Assembly: GCF_002752675.1 (NCBI RefSeq) | Contig: NZ_CP024608.1 | Span: forward strand, 4,402,001-4,466,000 | From: Massilia violaceinigra | GTDB lineage: Bacteria; Pseudomonadota; Gammaproteobacteria; Burkholderiales; Burkholderiaceae_D | Reading direction: 5' to 3' | Length of the DNA stretch: 64,000 bases | In this document: piece by piece, positions 48,129 to 59,252 of the stretch | Numbering within the stretch: position 1 is the first letter of the stretch | Layout: each line of letters begins with the position of its first letter | Translations under genes and position numbers: made by a program | Notes under the pieces: generated by a model | Database searches by the model: none | What the model was told of the DNA's origin: nothing | What the model saw: only the letters and a program-made list of their open reading frames with translations

Positions 48129-49361
48129 ATGCAATCGAACCTCTTCCCCCGCTCCGCCAAGCCGGCCGCCGGCGCTCCCGTCCTGCTGGCCCTTGGCGCC
48201 GCCGTCCTGCTCGCCGCCTGCGGCAACAAAGCGCCACCCGCGCCACCGCCGTCCGGCCCGCCGCAAGTCGTGGTGCACACGGTCGCGGCCCAGCCGATGA
48301 CCGTGACTACCGAGCTGGCCGGGCGCACCTCCGCTTACCAGGTGGCCGAAGTACGGCCCCAGGTTGGCGGCCTGATCCTCAAGCGCCTGTTCGTCGAGGG
48401 CTCCACCGTCAAGGCCGGCACGGCGCTGTACCAGATCGATCCGGCCAGCTTTGTCGCTTCGGTCAATTCGGCCAAGGCCACCCTGGCCAGCGCCAGGGCC
48501 AGGTTGCTGGCGGCCGAGCCGAAAGCGAAGCGCTACCAGGAATTGCTGGCCATCGAAGGCGTCAGCAAGCAGGATAGCGAAGACGCGCTCGCCAGCGCGG
48601 CCCAGGCCCGCGCCGAAGTCGCATCGGCCCAGGCTGCGCTCGACGTCGCCAATATCAATCTGAAATACACCAATGTATACGCGCCAATCGGCGGCCACAT
48701 CAGCCGCTCGAACGTGACCGCCGGCGCCCTCGTGACCGCCGGTCAGGCCGATGCGCTGACCACCGTGCAGCAGCTCGATCCGATTTATGTCGACGTGACC
48801 CAGTCCAGCACCGAACTGCTGGCGCTGCGCCGCCGCTTCGAGAGCGGCAAACTCAAACAGGCAGAGGGCGGCCAGGCCACGGTCAGCCTGCTGCTGGCCG
48901 ACGGCAGCAAGTACAGCGCGCCCGGCAAGCTGCAGTTCGCCGATGTGAGCGTCGATGCCGGCACCGGCAACGTCACCCTGCGCGCGCTGTTCCCGAACCC
49001 GAAGGGTGAACTGATGCCCGGCATGTATGTGCGCGCCGTGCTCGACAGCGGCCTGGATGACAAGGCCATCACCGTGCCGCAGGTCGGCGTCACGCGTAAC
49101 CAGCGCGGGGAAGCGACCGCACTGGTATTAACCAAGGAAAACAAGGTCGAGCAGCGCGTGCTGAGCACCGGCGCGGCCGTGGGCGACCAGTGGGTGGTCA
49201 ACGCCGGCCTGGTTCCGGGCGAGCGGGTGATCGTCGAAGGGGTGCAGAAAGTGCGTCCCGGCGCGCCCGCCGTGGCTGTCCCGGCAGGTGCCCCAGCGCC
49301 CGGTGCCCAAGGCGTGGCAGGCACTCCCGCTGCAGGCCGTGCGACCCCTGCAGGAGCATAA
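48129..49361 (+). CDS. RND efflux periplasmic adaptor, AcrA/MexA family
   Basis: A 410-residue lipoprotein (LLAAC) with the adaptor layout: beta-barrel strand [20 protein letters not shown], lipoyl halves around [20 protein letters not shown] and [15 protein letters not shown], a helical hairpin between them rich in alanine, and a carboxy barrel ([20 protein letters not shown]). An alanine-proline tail ends it. It bridges the inner-membrane pump and the outer-membrane channel encoded next. The pump gene begins 2 bases after its stop. Confidence 0.93.
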   Translation: MQSNLFPRSAKPAAGAPVLLALGAAVLLAACGNKAPPAPPPSGPPQVVVHTVAAQPMTVTTELAGRTSAYQVAEVRPQVGGLILKRLFVEGSTVKAGTALYQIDPASFVASVNSAKATLASARARLLAAEPKAKRYQELLAIEGVSKQDSEDALASAAQARAEVASAQAALDVANINLKYTNVYAPIGGHISRSNVTAGALVTAGQADALTTVQQLDPIYVDVTQSSTELLALRRRFESGKLKQAEGGQATVSLLLADGSKYSAPGKLQFADVSVDAGTGNVTLRALFPNPKGELMPGMYVRAVLDSGLDDKAITVPQVGVTRNQRGEATALVLTKENKVEQRVLSTGAAVGDQWVVNAGLVPGERVIVEGVQKVRPGAPAVAVPAGAPAPGAQGVAGTPAAGRATPAGA

Positions 49362-49363
49362 CC

Positions 49364-52300
49364 ATGGCCCGTTTCTTTATTGACCGTCCGATCTTTGCGT
49401 GGGTTATCGCGCTGGTGATCATGCTGGGCGGCGTGCTGGCCATTCTGGGCTTGCCGATTTCGCAGTATCCGAGCATTGCGCCGCCATCGATTTCGATCAG
49501 CGGCAGCTATCCGGGCGCGTCCGCCAAGACGGTGGAAGACGCTGTCACCCAGGTCATCGAACAAAAGATGAAGGGGATCGATGGCTTGCAATACATGTCG
49601 TCGAGCAGCGATTCGAGCGGTTCGGTCGGCATCACGCTGACGTTCAGCAACGGTACCGATCCGGACATCGCACAAGTACAGGTGCAGAACAAGCTGCAAC
49701 TGGCCACACCGCTGCTGCCGGCCGCCGTCACCCAGCAGGGCCTGGTGGTGAGCAAGTCCACCATGAACTTCCTGATGGTGCTCGGTTTCGTCTCGGAAAA
49801 CGGCAGCATGCAGCAGGCCGACCTGGGCGATTACGTCGCTTCCAGCGTGGTCGATTCGCTCAGCCGCGTGGAAGGCGTGGGCGACGTGACCCAGTTCGGC
49901 TCGCAATACGCAATGCGGATCTGGCTCGACCCGGCCAAGCTGCTCAATTACCAGCTGACCCCGGCCGACGTGAGCAGCGCCATCCGCGCCCAGAATGCGG
50001 AAGTGTCGGCGGGTGAACTGGGCGGCGCGCCATCGCGTCCCGGCCAGCAGCTCAATGCCACCGTGTCGGCCCAGAGCCGCCTGCAAACCAAGGAACAGTT
50101 TGGTGCGATCTTGCTCAAGACCCGTGCCGACGGCGCCGTGGTGCGCCTGAGCGACGTGGCGACCATGGAACTGGGCAGTGAAAGCTACAACATCGTGGCA
50201 CGTTTCAACGGCAAGCCTGCCGCCGGCGTGGCGATCAAGCTCGCCACCGGCGGCAACGCGCTCGACACGGCCAAGAACGTCAAGGCCAAGGTCGAGGAAA
50301 TGCAGAAGAACTTCCCGGCCGGCATGAAAGCCGTGGTCGCCTTCGATACCTCGCCCTTCGTCAAGCTGTCGATCGAGGAAGTGGTCAAGACCCTCATCGA
50401 AGCCATCGTGCTGGTGTTCCTGGTGATGTACCTGTTCCTGCAGAATTTCCGCGCCACCCTGATTCCGACCATGGCCGTGCCGGTCGTGCTGCTCGGCACC
50501 TTCGCCGTGCTCAGCATTCTCGGTTACTCGATCAATACCCTGACCATGTTCGCCATGGTGCTGGCGATCGGCCTCTTGGTCGATGACGCCATCGTCGTGG
50601 TCGAAAACGTCGAACGCATCATGAGCGAAGAAGGGCTGTCGCCGAAAGAAGCGACCAAGAAATCGATGACCCAGATCACCGGCGCGCTGGTTGGTATCGC
50701 GCTGGTGCTCTCGGCCGTGTTCGTGCCGATGGCCTTCTTCAGCGGTTCGACCGGCGTGATTTACCGCCAGTTCTCGATCACCATCGTGTCCGCGATGGTG
50801 CTGTCGGTACTGGTTGCCATGGTATTCACGCCGGCGCTGTGCGCCACCTTGCTCAAGCCGGTCGAACAGGGTCACAAGGCCGGCACCACGGGCTTTTTCG
50901 GCTGGTTCAACCGCAGTTTCGACAAGAGCAGCCGCCGCTACCAGGGCTGGGTCGGTACCCTGATCGCCCGCACCGGCCGCACCATGGTGGTGTACGCCGT
51001 GCTGGCGCTGCTGATGGCCGTCGGCTTCCTGCGCCTGCCGACCTCGTTCCTGCCGGCGGAAGACCAGGGCATCCTGTACACCCTGGTGCAATTGCCGGTC
51101 GGCGCTACCCAGGAGCGCACGCTCAAGGTGGTCGAGCAGGTCGAGCAGCATTACCTGAACGAGCAGAAGGATGCGGTCGCCTCGGTGTTCTCGGTGGCCG
51201 GCTTCAGCTTTGCCGGTAACGGCCAGAACGCGGCCATGGCGTTCGTCAAGCTCAAGGATTTCGACGAGCGCGGCAGCGAGCTCTTGCGCGCCCCGGCCAT
51301 CGTCGGCAAGGCCATGTGCCGCTTCATGCAAATCAAGGATGCGATGGTGTTCGCCATCGCCCCGCCCGCGGTGATGGAACTCGGCAACGCCAACGGCTTC
51401 GACCTGATGCTCAAGGATGAAGGCGGCCTCGGCCACGAAGCGCTGATGGGCGCGCGCAACCAGCTGCTCGGCATGGCTGCGCAAAGCAAGATGCTGGTGC
51501 AGGTTCGTCCCAACGGCCAGGAAGATTCGCCCCAGTACAAGCTGGAAGTGGACCAGCAAAAAGCCAGCGCGCTCGGCCTGTCGCTGGCCGACATCAACAA
51601 TGTGCTGTCCACCTCGTGGGGCGGCGCGTATGTGAATGACTTCGTCGACCGCGGCCGCGTCAAGAAGGTGTACATGCAGGGCGCGTCGGATGCGCGCATG
51701 GCGCCGGAAGACATCGGCAAATGGTACGCCCGCAATGCCAGCGGCGAGATGGTGTCGTTCTCGACCTTTGCCACCGGCAAATGGATCTACGCCTCGCCGC
51801 GCCTGGAGCGCTACAACGGCACGCCGTCGCTCAACATCCAGGGTGTGGCCGCACCCGGTTTCAGCTCGGGCGACGCCATGCTGGAAATGGAAAAGCTGGT
51901 CGCCAAGCTGCCGCCAGGGATCGGCTTCGAGTGGAGCGGGGTGTCGATCGAAGAGCGCGCCGCCGGTTCGCAAACCACCATGCTGTATGCCATGTCGCTG
52001 CTGATCGTGTTCCTGTGCCTGGCCGCGCTGTATGAAAGCTGGTCGATTCCATTCTCGGTGCTGCTGGTGGTGCCGCTGGGTGTGCTCGGTACCGTGCTCG
52101 GCACCATGCTGTTCGGCCTGTCGAACGATGTGTATTTCCAGGTGGCGCTGCTGACGGTGGTGGGTCTGGCTGCCAAGAACGCCATCCTGATCGTCGAGTT
52201 TGCCAAGGAGCTGGAAGATGGCGGCATGGACGTGAGGAAAGCGACCCTGGAAGCGGTGCACCTGCGCCTGCGTCCGATTTTGATGACTTCGATTGCGTTC

Positions 52301-52510
52301 GGTCTCGGCGTGTTGCCGCTGGCGATCAGCAGCGGGGCCGGCTCGGCCAGCCAGAATGCCATCGGTATCGGCGTGCTGGGCGGCATGCTGACGTCGACTT
52401 TCCTGAGCATCTTCTTTGTGCCGGTGTTCTTCGTGGTGGTCCGCGCTTTCGTGGTCCGCAAAAACAAGGTGGCGCCCGCGTCCGCCATCGCTTCCGTGGA
52501 GGGGCATTGA
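49364..52510 (+). CDS. RND efflux pump, AcrB/MexB (HAE1) family
   Basis: A 1048-residue inner-membrane transporter, the normal HAE1 size. It starts [20 protein letters not shown]; the proton-relay aspartates are in [20 protein letters not shown]; the partner lysine lies in [16 protein letters not shown]. Twelve membrane segments and two large periplasmic loops are visible. It exports hydrophobic drugs or plant phenolics with the adaptor and outer-membrane factor; the exact substrates are unknown. Confidence 0.95.
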   Translation: MARFFIDRPIFAWVIALVIMLGGVLAILGLPISQYPSIAPPSISISGSYPGASAKTVEDAVTQVIEQKMKGIDGLQYMSSSSDSSGSVGITLTFSNGTDPDIAQVQVQNKLQLATPLLPAAVTQQGLVVSKSTMNFLMVLGFVSENGSMQQADLGDYVASSVVDSLSRVEGVGDVTQFGSQYAMRIWLDPAKLLNYQLTPADVSSAIRAQNAEVSAGELGGAPSRPGQQLNATVSAQSRLQTKEQFGAILLKTRADGAVVRLSDVATMELGSESYNIVARFNGKPAAGVAIKLATGGNALDTAKNVKAKVEEMQKNFPAGMKAVVAFDTSPFVKLSIEEVVKTLIEAIVLVFLVMYLFLQNFRATLIPTMAVPVVLLGTFAVLSILGYSINTLTMFAMVLAIGLLVDDAIVVVENVERIMSEEGLSPKEATKKSMTQITGALVGIALVLSAVFVPMAFFSGSTGVIYRQFSITIVSAMVLSVLVAMVFTPALCATLLKPVEQGHKAGTTGFFGWFNRSFDKSSRRYQGWVGTLIARTGRTMVVYAVLALLMAVGFLRLPTSFLPAEDQGILYTLVQLPVGATQERTLKVVEQVEQHYLNEQKDAVASVFSVAGFSFAGNGQNAAMAFVKLKDFDERGSELLRAPAIVGKAMCRFMQIKDAMVFAIAPPAVMELGNANGFDLMLKDEGGLGHEALMGARNQLLGMAAQSKMLVQVRPNGQEDSPQYKLEVDQQKASALGLSLADINNVLSTSWGGAYVNDFVDRGRVKKVYMQGASDARMAPEDIGKWYARNASGEMVSFSTFATGKWIYASPRLERYNGTPSLNIQGVAAPGFSSGDAMLEMEKLVAKLPPGIGFEWSGVSIEERAAGSQTTMLYAMSLLIVFLCLAALYESWSIPFSVLLVVPLGVLGTVLGTMLFGLSNDVYFQVALLTVVGLAAKNAILIVEFAKELEDGGMDVRKATLEAVHLRLRPILMTSIAFGLGVLPLAISSGAGSASQNAIGIGVLGGMLTSTFLSIFFVPVFFVVVRAFVVRKNKVAPASAIASVEGH

Positions 52511-52511
52511 C

Positions 52512-53969
52512 ATGAATAGCTCAATTAGTTCGACCTTGAAACTGACCGTACTCGCAGCCGTGATCAGTGGCTGCACAATGATGCCCAAGTACCAGCAGCC
52601 GGTGAGCCCGGTCGCTGCGGCTTGGCCTACCGGCACGGTGTACCCGGCGCCCGCCGCCGCGGGCGCCACAGCGGCCGCCGACATCGCCTGGCGCGATTAC
52701 TTCGCCGATGAGCGCCTGAAGAAACTCATCACGCTGGCCCTGGCCAACAACCGCGACCTGCGCGTCGCGGCACTGAACATCGACAAGGCGCGCGCCCAGT
52801 ACCGCATCGAGCGCGCGGCGCAGTTGCCGTCGGTGGCGGCCGGCGCCAGCCAGAGCGCCCAGCGCACGGCCGACAAGATGAGCGCGGGCGGGCAGGGCGC
52901 CGTGAATCGGCAGTATGGCGTGAACCTGGGCGTGGCCGCATGGGAGGTCGACCTGTTCGGCCGCGTGCGCAGCCTGTCGGAAGCGGCGCTGCAAACCTAT
53001 CTGGGCACCGAGGAAGCGCGCACCAGCGTGCAGATGTCGCTGGTGGCCGAGGTGGCCAACGCCTACCTGACCCTGATGGCCGACCAGGAACGTCTGCTTC
53101 TCGCGCGCCAGACCCTGGCCAGCCAGCAGCGCTCCCTGGCCCTGAGCGAAAGTCGCGTCAAGGCCGGGGCGGCGGCCGGGCTGGACCTGTACCAGGCCCG
53201 CACCACCGTGGAAACGGCGCGTGCCGATGCCGCCGCCTACACCGCCCAGGTGGCGCAGGGCCAGAATGCGCTGACCCTGCTGGCCGGCGCCGCCGTACCA
53301 GCCGAACTGCTGCCGAATGCCGGCTTGGCGGACGTGACCGCGCTCACCGCGGTCAGCGCCGGTTTGCCGTCGGACCTGCTGTACCGCCGGCCGGACGTGC
53401 TCGCGGCCGAGCGCACGCTACAAGCAAGCAACGCCAACATCGGCGCGGCGCGCGCGGCCTTTTTCCCGCGCATCACGCTTACCGGGCAGGCCGGCACGGC
53501 CAGTTCCAGTCTGTCTGGCCTGTTTGACGGCGGCTCGGGCGTGTGGAGTTTCGCGCCGTCGATCAGCCTGCCGATTTTTGACAGCGGCGCCAACCGCGCC
53601 AATCTGGAGGTGGCCAAGGTCAACCGCGATATCGGCGTGGCGCAGTACGAGAAGACCATCCAGACCGCGTTTCGCGAAGTGGCCGACGCCCTGGCCCAGC
53701 GCGGTACGGTGGACGAGCGCCTGAACGCGCAGCGGCAACTGGTGGAAGCGTCCGACAAGAGCTATCGGATTTACGAAGCGCGCTACAAGAATGGCGCCGA
53801 TACGTTCCAGAATGCGCTGATCGCGCAGCGGGCGCTGTATGCGGCGCAGCAAGGCCTGATTTCAGTCAGGCTGGCCGAGCAGACCAGCCGGGTCACCCTC
53901 TACAAGGTGCTCGGCGGCGGCTGGCGGGCTGGCGATGGCGTGGCCGTGGCGGTGGCGACGCAGGGGTAG
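52512..53969 (+). CDS. RND efflux outer-membrane factor, NodT/OprM family
   Basis: A 485-residue lipoprotein (AVISGC) with the two duplicated helical/barrel halves of TolC-like channels: LALANNRDLRVAALNIDKAR, VDLFGRVRSLSEAAL, SGLPSDLL-like AGLPSDLLYRRPDVLAAERT and SISLPIFDSGANRANLEVAK. It begins 1 base after the pump stop and completes the tripartite operon. A terminator follows at 53992. Confidence 0.93.
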   Translation: MNSSISSTLKLTVLAAVISGCTMMPKYQQPVSPVAAAWPTGTVYPAPAAAGATAAADIAWRDYFADERLKKLITLALANNRDLRVAALNIDKARAQYRIERAAQLPSVAAGASQSAQRTADKMSAGGQGAVNRQYGVNLGVAAWEVDLFGRVRSLSEAALQTYLGTEEARTSVQMSLVAEVANAYLTLMADQERLLLARQTLASQQRSLALSESRVKAGAAAGLDLYQARTTVETARADAAAYTAQVAQGQNALTLLAGAAVPAELLPNAGLADVTALTAVSAGLPSDLLYRRPDVLAAERTLQASNANIGAARAAFFPRITLTGQAGTASSSLSGLFDGGSGVWSFAPSISLPIFDSGANRANLEVAKVNRDIGVAQYEKTIQTAFREVADALAQRGTVDERLNAQRQLVEASDKSYRIYEARYKNGADTFQNALIAQRALYAAQQGLISVRLAEQTSRVTLYKVLGGGWRAGDGVAVAVATQG

Positions 53970-53991
53970 GGCGGCGCAAGCAGGTAGGCAC

Positions 53992-54026
53992 AAGCATCCG
54001 GACGCTGCATGCACCCGGATGCTTTT
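53992..54026 (+). terminator. Rho-independent terminator, RND operon end
   Basis: AAGCATCCGG (53992-54001) pairs with CCGGATGCTT (54015-54024), with a short T run. It lies between convergent operons and, being symmetrical (AAGC at one end, GCTT at the other), may stop transcripts from both sides. Confidence 0.85.
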
Positions 54027-54100
54027 CCGCCGGCAGGGCGGGCGAAGATCCGGAAAGAGGTGTGATATTTCATGTGCGCCGTCTCGCCGGCGCCGCACCA

Positions 54101-56773
54101 TCACGTTTGCTTCGTTCCCAGACAATATTGATTGCGTCCAGCCGCCTTGGCCTGGTACAGCGCCGCGTCGGCCTCCCTGGCCAGTTCGCGCGCGTCGGGC
54201 TGGGCGCTGTCGGTCCAGGCGATGCCGATGCTGCTTGACACCTGGCGCGCCATGTCGCCGACTGAAAACAGCGGCCGCATCGCGTCCACGATCTTGGCGC
54301 CGATCCCGGCGCACTCCTCGGGCGAGCGCACGCCTTCGAGGATGATGGTGAATTCGTCGCCCGCCAGGCGCGATACCGTATCGGTTTTCCTGACCGCGCC
54401 CAGCAAGCGCCTGGCGAACTCCCTGAGCACCTCGTCGCCCCACGCGTGACCGAGCGTATCGTTGATCTGCTTGAAGCGGTCGATGTCGAGGTACATCAGG
54501 GCGATGCCAGTGCGGTTGCGCACACTGCGGGCCAGCGCCGCTTCCAGCTCGGCTTCGTAGCTGCGGCGGTTCGGCAACCCGGTCAGCGTATCGGTATTGG
54601 CCAGCGCCTTCAGGTTGGCCTCGTGCCGGCGCGCGGCCGTCACGTCGGTCGAGAGCAGGTAGGCGCCCAGCACCACGCCATCGCGCATGTGCGGTATGTA
54701 CACCGAGTGAAGAATGCGGCTTTCGCCCCCGTGTTCGACTTCCATTTCCAGCTGCACGGTGTGGCCTTCCAGGCAGCGCCGCAGTTGTTGTTCGCGCTGG
54801 CCGTGGAAGTGCGCGGGGAAGACGTCGGTGATGGATTTTCCCACCATGTCGGCCGGATCGATGCCGTACCACTGCTTGTACATGGCATTGGCGAAGCGGT
54901 AGCGCAGATCGATGTCGAGGTACGAAATGAGCGCCGGCAGGTTGTCGGTGACGGTGCGCAGGCGCTCCTCGCTGTCGCGCTGGCGGATTTCGCTGCACTT
55001 GCGTGCGGTGATGTCGAAGGCCATCGCGTAAAAACCGTTGACCGAGCCGCTGGTGTCGATGTCGGGGATATACGAGGCGTGGTAATACGAGCGCCGCCCC
55101 TCGACCGTGATTTCATCCTCGAACGAGACGCGCTTGCCCTGCATCGCCAGCTTGATGAACTGTTCGACTTTCTCGAATTCCGGCGCGCTGTAGGCCTGGC
55201 GCACTGGTTGGCCGATCAATTGTGCGTTTTCGCGTCCGTAGAAACGCAGCGCCTGCGAATTGAGGAAAGTGAAATTGCCGGCCTTGTCGACCTGGCCGAT
55301 CAGGGCCGGAAGGTTTTCGGTAATCGCCCGCAGGCGCTGCTCGTTCAGTTTCAGCTTGCGCTGCGATTCGCTCAATTCCGTGATGTCCTTCATCGCCACC
55401 ACCGCGCCCATGGCTTCGCCATTCGGGCCGATCATGCGCCGCCCGCTGGCCAGCACGCAGCGACGGTTCAGGCCCTTGGGCGCGATCAGCATGGCGCAAT
55501 CCTTGACCGTTTCGCCGTGCAGCGCGCGCACCAGCGGCACGTCGCGCTCTTCCAGCAGGCGCGTGCCATCGGCCGAAAACAGGCTGTAATGCGAGGCCCA
55601 GTCGCCGCTTGGCAGCGCCTGCGGCGGCAGGCCGTGGAATTCGCGCGCGGCGCGGTTGAACAGGGTCAGCGCGCCGTCGGCCGAGCAGGCCACCACGCCG
55701 ACATCGAGCGTTTCGAGCACGGTGTCGAGCAGTTGCTGTTTCTGCATCAAGGCCAGCTTGGCCTTGATGCGCTCGGAGACATCGTGCAGGAAAGCGCCGA
55801 AAAATGTCTCGCCGCCGGCCTGGAAGGCGTTGATCGTCATCTCGACCGTGATATCGCCATGGTCTCGGGTGCAGGCGGGCATTTCGATGCGCGTGTTGAT
55901 CACGCTGCCCGCGCCCTGGCGGGTGAAGCTCCGCATGCCGGCGCGGTGCGCCTCGCGGTAGCTTTCGGGGATGATCAGCGTGGCCAGTTCCTGGCCCAGC
56001 GCTTGCTCGCGCGTCCAGCCGAAGGTGCGCTCGGCCGACGGATTCCAGTCCACCACCATGCCGTTCGCGTCGGTGCTGACAAATGCGCTGAACGAGGAAC
56101 TGATGATGGTGCGGATGCGCTCCTCGTTGGCGCGCAGCGTTGCTTCGGCGCTGAGGCGCTGGCGGATTTCGCGCTTGAGCGTGTCGTTGGCGTCGCGCAG
56201 GGAGGCTGTGCGCTCGTCGATGCGTTTTTCCAGTTCGATATTGAGCGCCTGCAGCGCCCCTTCGGCGCTTACGCGCGCGGCGATCAGCGTGCCCTTGTTC
56301 AGTTCATCTTCGACCAGGCTGGCGAAGTCGCGCAGGCTCTGGCGCGCCGCGTCGTCGAACTGGCGCGGCACGGTATCGATGATGCACAGCGTGCCGACCG
56401 CTTCGCCATCGTGCGAGAACACGGGCTGGCCGGCGTAGAAGCGGATAGCAGGTGCGCCAGTCACCAGCGGATTGGCGTGAAAGCGCGCATCTTGCAGTGC
56501 ATCCTCGACCACCAGCATCTCGCGCCTGGCCACCGCGTGGGTGCAGAAGGAAATTGAACGCGGCGTTTCGGCCGCGTCCAGCCCGACGCGCGACTTGAAC
56601 CACTGGCGCTCTTCGTCGACCAGCGACACCAGGGCGATCGGTACCGCCATGGTGGCTGCGGCCAGGCGGGTCAGCCGGTCGAAGCGTTCTTCCTGGGGCG
56701 TATCGAGCACGCGCAGCGCGCACAACGCGCGCACGCGCCGCAGGTCGTCGGAATAAGGGAGGTCGATGTCCAT
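54101..56773 (-). CDS. Diguanylate cyclase with GAF and four PAS domains
   Basis: An 890-residue cytoplasmic protein. A GAF domain is near residues 20-165 (RLTRLAAATMAVPIALVSLV; FYAGQPVFSHDGEAVGTLCI), a coiled coil at about 170-210, then four PAS units (starting near TIISSSFSAFVSTDANG, VLETLDVGVVACSADG, ENLPALIGQVDKAGNF and DNLPALISYLDIDLRY), and a carboxy-terminal GGDEF domain with DTLTGLPNRRSYE, NDTLGHAWGDEVL and active-site SRLAGDEFTIIL. AGDEF is a tolerated variant of GGDEF, so cyclic-di-GMP synthesis is likely. No membrane segment or EAL domain is seen. Start ATG 56773 chosen as the first before conserved GAF sequence. Confidence 0.87.
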   Translation of the reverse strand: MDIDLPYSDDLRRVRALCALRVLDTPQEERFDRLTRLAAATMAVPIALVSLVDEERQWFKSRVGLDAAETPRSISFCTHAVARREMLVVEDALQDARFHANPLVTGAPAIRFYAGQPVFSHDGEAVGTLCIIDTVPRQFDDAARQSLRDFASLVEDELNKGTLIAARVSAEGALQALNIELEKRIDERTASLRDANDTLKREIRQRLSAEATLRANEERIRTIISSSFSAFVSTDANGMVVDWNPSAERTFGWTREQALGQELATLIIPESYREAHRAGMRSFTRQGAGSVINTRIEMPACTRDHGDITVEMTINAFQAGGETFFGAFLHDVSERIKAKLALMQKQQLLDTVLETLDVGVVACSADGALTLFNRAAREFHGLPPQALPSGDWASHYSLFSADGTRLLEERDVPLVRALHGETVKDCAMLIAPKGLNRRCVLASGRRMIGPNGEAMGAVVAMKDITELSESQRKLKLNEQRLRAITENLPALIGQVDKAGNFTFLNSQALRFYGRENAQLIGQPVRQAYSAPEFEKVEQFIKLAMQGKRVSFEDEITVEGRRSYYHASYIPDIDTSGSVNGFYAMAFDITARKCSEIRQRDSEERLRTVTDNLPALISYLDIDLRYRFANAMYKQWYGIDPADMVGKSITDVFPAHFHGQREQQLRRCLEGHTVQLEMEVEHGGESRILHSVYIPHMRDGVVLGAYLLSTDVTAARRHEANLKALANTDTLTGLPNRRSYEAELEAALARSVRNRTGIALMYLDIDRFKQINDTLGHAWGDEVLREFARRLLGAVRKTDTVSRLAGDEFTIILEGVRSPEECAGIGAKIVDAMRPLFSVGDMARQVSSSIGIAWTDSAQPDARELAREADAALYQAKAAGRNQYCLGTKQT

Positions 56774-56982
56774 GATGCTTCCCGGTCGGTGACGCCCAGC
56801 GTCAGCATTTTGCAACAGTGCAAAGGATCGGCGGATGCGTGGCCGGAGGAATTCGGTGATTGCGTGGACGCGCAGGCGGCGCTGGGGCCTCGGTCCTGCC
56901 CTGACATCGGGTTCTATCACTATACAAAATTTCCGTAGGGAACGCAATTTCTTCTGAAAGATATATTTTACTCAACCATCGT

Positions 56983-57003
56983 ATTGAGAATCATTTACAT
57001 TTG
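56983..57003 (+). promoter_or_regulatory. Candidate Fur box
   Basis: ATTGAGAATCATTTACATTT resembles the Fur consensus built from GATAAT/ATTATC hexamers, with the typical GAGAATCATTTACAT form seen before siderophore genes in betaproteobacteria. It lies about 50 bases before the first gene of the iron-uptake operon. Confidence 0.7.
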
Positions 57004-57053
57004 GGGTAAGATGCGGCCGTCTCCCCAGTCCCACGGGCGAGTTGAAAGCCAGT

Positions 57054-57320
57054 ATGTTGTTCGCCCTTGCCCTGATCCTGACGCTGCTCTCCGCCGTGTG
57101 CTGCAATTTCAGCACGCCCAGGGCCGAACCACGTTTGCCGGCCGCGCTGGGCTGGGCGCTGGGGGCGGCGCCGCTGCTGCTGGCGGTTGTCATCCTCGCC
57201 GCGCGCGCGAGCACCTTCACTGCCATCCTGACCGTGCTGACCATCTGGATGATCGCCCTGCCGCTGGTCGGCGTGCTGCGCGCGGTGCGCCGCGCGCGCG
57301 CGGGGAGGGCGCATGGCTAA
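57054..57320 (+). CDS. Small membrane protein of iron-uptake operon (DUF3325-like)
   Basis: An 88-residue protein with three hydrophobic segments, beginning MLFALALILTLLSAVCCNFS. An in-frame TTG at 57042 could also start it. Similar small proteins (DUF3325/DUF3649) commonly accompany a PepSY protein and a TonB-dependent siderophore receptor, as here. Function is not known. It overlaps the next gene by 8 bases. Confidence 0.6.
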   Translation: MLFALALILTLLSAVCCNFSTPRAEPRLPAALGWALGAAPLLLAVVILAARASTFTAILTVLTIWMIALPLVGVLRAVRRARAGRAHG

Positions 57321-57618
57321 GGACAGCGCGCAGCGCGACCAGGTGCTCCTGCATAACGGCGTGGTCGCACTGGTGCTGGGCTACCCGCTGGCGATCGCGC
57401 TGAGCGGCGCGCTGCACCAGCTGATGCAATGGCTGGACGCCGGCCCGATCGTCGGGCAACTGACAATGTGGGTCGTGTATCCGCTGTGGGTCAGCGTGAT
57501 CGCGCTGATTTTCCTGGTGCCCAGCAAGCGCGCCTGCTGGACCTGGCTGGCGCTGGCCAACGCGCTGGCCGCTGCCGCCTGCTACCTCCTGATGCGGGCC
57601 GGCGGGAGCGCCGCATGA
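57313..57618 (+). CDS. Small membrane protein of iron-uptake operon (DUF3649-like)
   Basis: A 101-residue protein with three hydrophobic stretches (VVALVLGYPLAIALSGAL; MWVVYPLWVSVIALIFLVP; LALANALAAAACYLLM). Overlaps both neighbours (8 and 4 bases), so it is tightly coupled to the PepSY gene. The family assignment is by pattern and context. Confidence 0.65.
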   Translation: MAKDSAQRDQVLLHNGVVALVLGYPLAIALSGALHQLMQWLDAGPIVGQLTMWVVYPLWVSVIALIFLVPSKRACWTWLALANALAAAACYLLMRAGGSAA

Positions 57619-59252
57619 AGCCGGAGATCGTGCGCACCTATAAAGTGGTGCATACCTGGGTCGGCATCCTCAGCGGCGTGATGCTGTTCATCGCCTTTTA
57701 CGCCGGCGCGTTCACCATGTTCAAGCCGGAAATCGGGCATTGGGCCGAGGCTGTCCCCAGCGCGCAGCAGGCTGCCAGTTCGCCGGTCGATGCGCTGGCG
57801 CGCGCCTTTTTCGCCGCGCGCGACGATGCCATCGGCAGCGCTGTGCTGGTGCTCGACCGCGAGCGGCCAGGTTTCGGCCGCATGCGCTATGCCGACAAGC
57901 AGGGCGCCAGCTGGCAGGTGACCCTGGACGCAGCCGGCCAGCTGCAAACGAGTGCCGCGCAAACCGGGCCGGCCGGCCACTTCGTCGACGAAGTGCACCG
58001 CAACGGCGGCCTGCCGCTGGCCGGCGCCGTGGCCGAGCCGATCATCGGCTTCGTGGCCCTGCTGTACGCGCTGGCGCTCATATCCGGCGTGGTGATTCTG
58101 CTGCCGTCGCTGGTCAAGGATTTGCTCCTGCTGCGCATCACCGCCAACGTCAAGCGTTTCTGGCTCGACGCGCACAACCTGATCGGCATCACCAGCCTGC
58201 CGTTCCACCTGGCCATTGCCCTGACCACCGCCGGCTTCTGCCTGCACGACTGGGTCTACGACACGCAGGACGCCACCATTCACGCCATCGGCAAACAAGC
58301 CGACGCGGCGCCGCGCGCCAAGGGCAAGGCCGACCCCGGCGCCAGCGCAACCTGGGTGGCGCCGTCCAGCCTGCTGGCCAGCGCCCGGGCGCGCTCCGCC
58401 AGTTTCACGCCGACCGAACTGACCTACCGCGGCCTGAACAGTCCCAAACCGCAAGTGAACATGGGCGGCGAAGACTGGAGCGGCCACATGCGCGCCCCGC
58501 GCGCCGGTTTCATGAACTTCAATCCCGTCACCGGCCAGCTCAACAAGGGCATCAGCCTGCTGCCGCACCAGCAAACCAATTGGGAAGCGAGCCTGTCCGC
58601 CATCTTCGCGCTGCACTTCGGCAGCTTTGGCGGGGTACCGGTGCGCGTGGCATATGCCGTGATGGGCGTGCTCGGCGCGATCCTGTTCTATACCGGCAAC
58701 CTGCTGTGGATCGAATCGCGCCTGCGCAAGAACCGCCAGCTGGCCGTTCCCCTCGAACAGCCGCGCCATGTGCGCTGGGTGGCCGCGCTGACGGTCGGGC
58801 TGTGCCTGGGCGCGGTTATCGGGCTGCCGCTGGGCCTGGTGGCATTGCGCTGGGAAGCCAGCCTGGGTCTGGACATGGCCGGCATCGGCCTGTCCGTCTT
58901 TAACACCGCGCTCGGTGCGGGCCTGCTGGCGGCGCTGGTGAAGGGCGCCGCCTGGGCCGGCTACCGGCTCACGCTCGCCGCGGTGCTGGCGACCTTGCTG
59001 GTTCCGGCGACCAGCCTGCTGGCCAGCGTGTTCCCCGGCATGCCGATCGCCAAACCGTACGTAACCGATTACCTGTGGATCGACGGCCTGTCGCTGCTCG
59101 GCGGCCTGGCGCTGCTGTGGATGGCGGCGCGCGTGCGCCGGCGCGGCCGCTCCGGCGAGCAGCACAGCGTCTGGCGCGAGCCGGCGCCGCTTGCGCCATC
59201 CCCTGACACCAATTCAAGCCAAATCACTTCTAACCGAATGGAGCAAATGTAA
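57615..59252 (+). CDS. PepSY-associated membrane protein (siderophore-iron reduction type)
   Basis: A 545-residue inner-membrane protein with a first membrane segment at RTYKVVHTWVGILSGVMLFI, a long periplasmic loop, and further segments at about 135-160, 190-215 and several in the carboxy third. The HTWVG and LDAHNLIGITSLPFHLAIAL histidines match PepSY-TM proteins such as PiuB/FhuF-type reductases thought to release iron from ferric siderophores. Its stop overlaps the receptor start (TAATG). Confidence 0.83.
   Translation: MKPEIVRTYKVVHTWVGILSGVMLFIAFYAGAFTMFKPEIGHWAEAVPSAQQAASSPVDALARAFFAARDDAIGSAVLVLDRERPGFGRMRYADKQGASWQVTLDAAGQLQTSAAQTGPAGHFVDEVHRNGGLPLAGAVAEPIIGFVALLYALALISGVVILLPSLVKDLLLLRITANVKRFWLDAHNLIGITSLPFHLAIALTTAGFCLHDWVYDTQDATIHAIGKQADAAPRAKGKADPGASATWVAPSSLLASARARSASFTPTELTYRGLNSPKPQVNMGGEDWSGHMRAPRAGFMNFNPVTGQLNKGISLLPHQQTNWEASLSAIFALHFGSFGGVPVRVAYAVMGVLGAILFYTGNLLWIESRLRKNRQLAVPLEQPRHVRWVAALTVGLCLGAVIGLPLGLVALRWEASLGLDMAGIGLSVFNTALGAGLLAALVKGAAWAGYRLTLAAVLATLLVPATSLLASVFPGMPIAKPYVTDYLWIDGLSLLGGLALLWMAARVRRRGRSGEQHSVWREPAPLAPSPDTNSSQITSNRMEQM

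Noticed and set aside
48785-52684. Very long open frame antisense to the RND pump and outer-membrane factor genes
   Set aside because: Its translation is rich in His, Arg and Gln with no family pattern, as expected for the antisense of GC-rich codons; the plus-strand genes are fully conserved.
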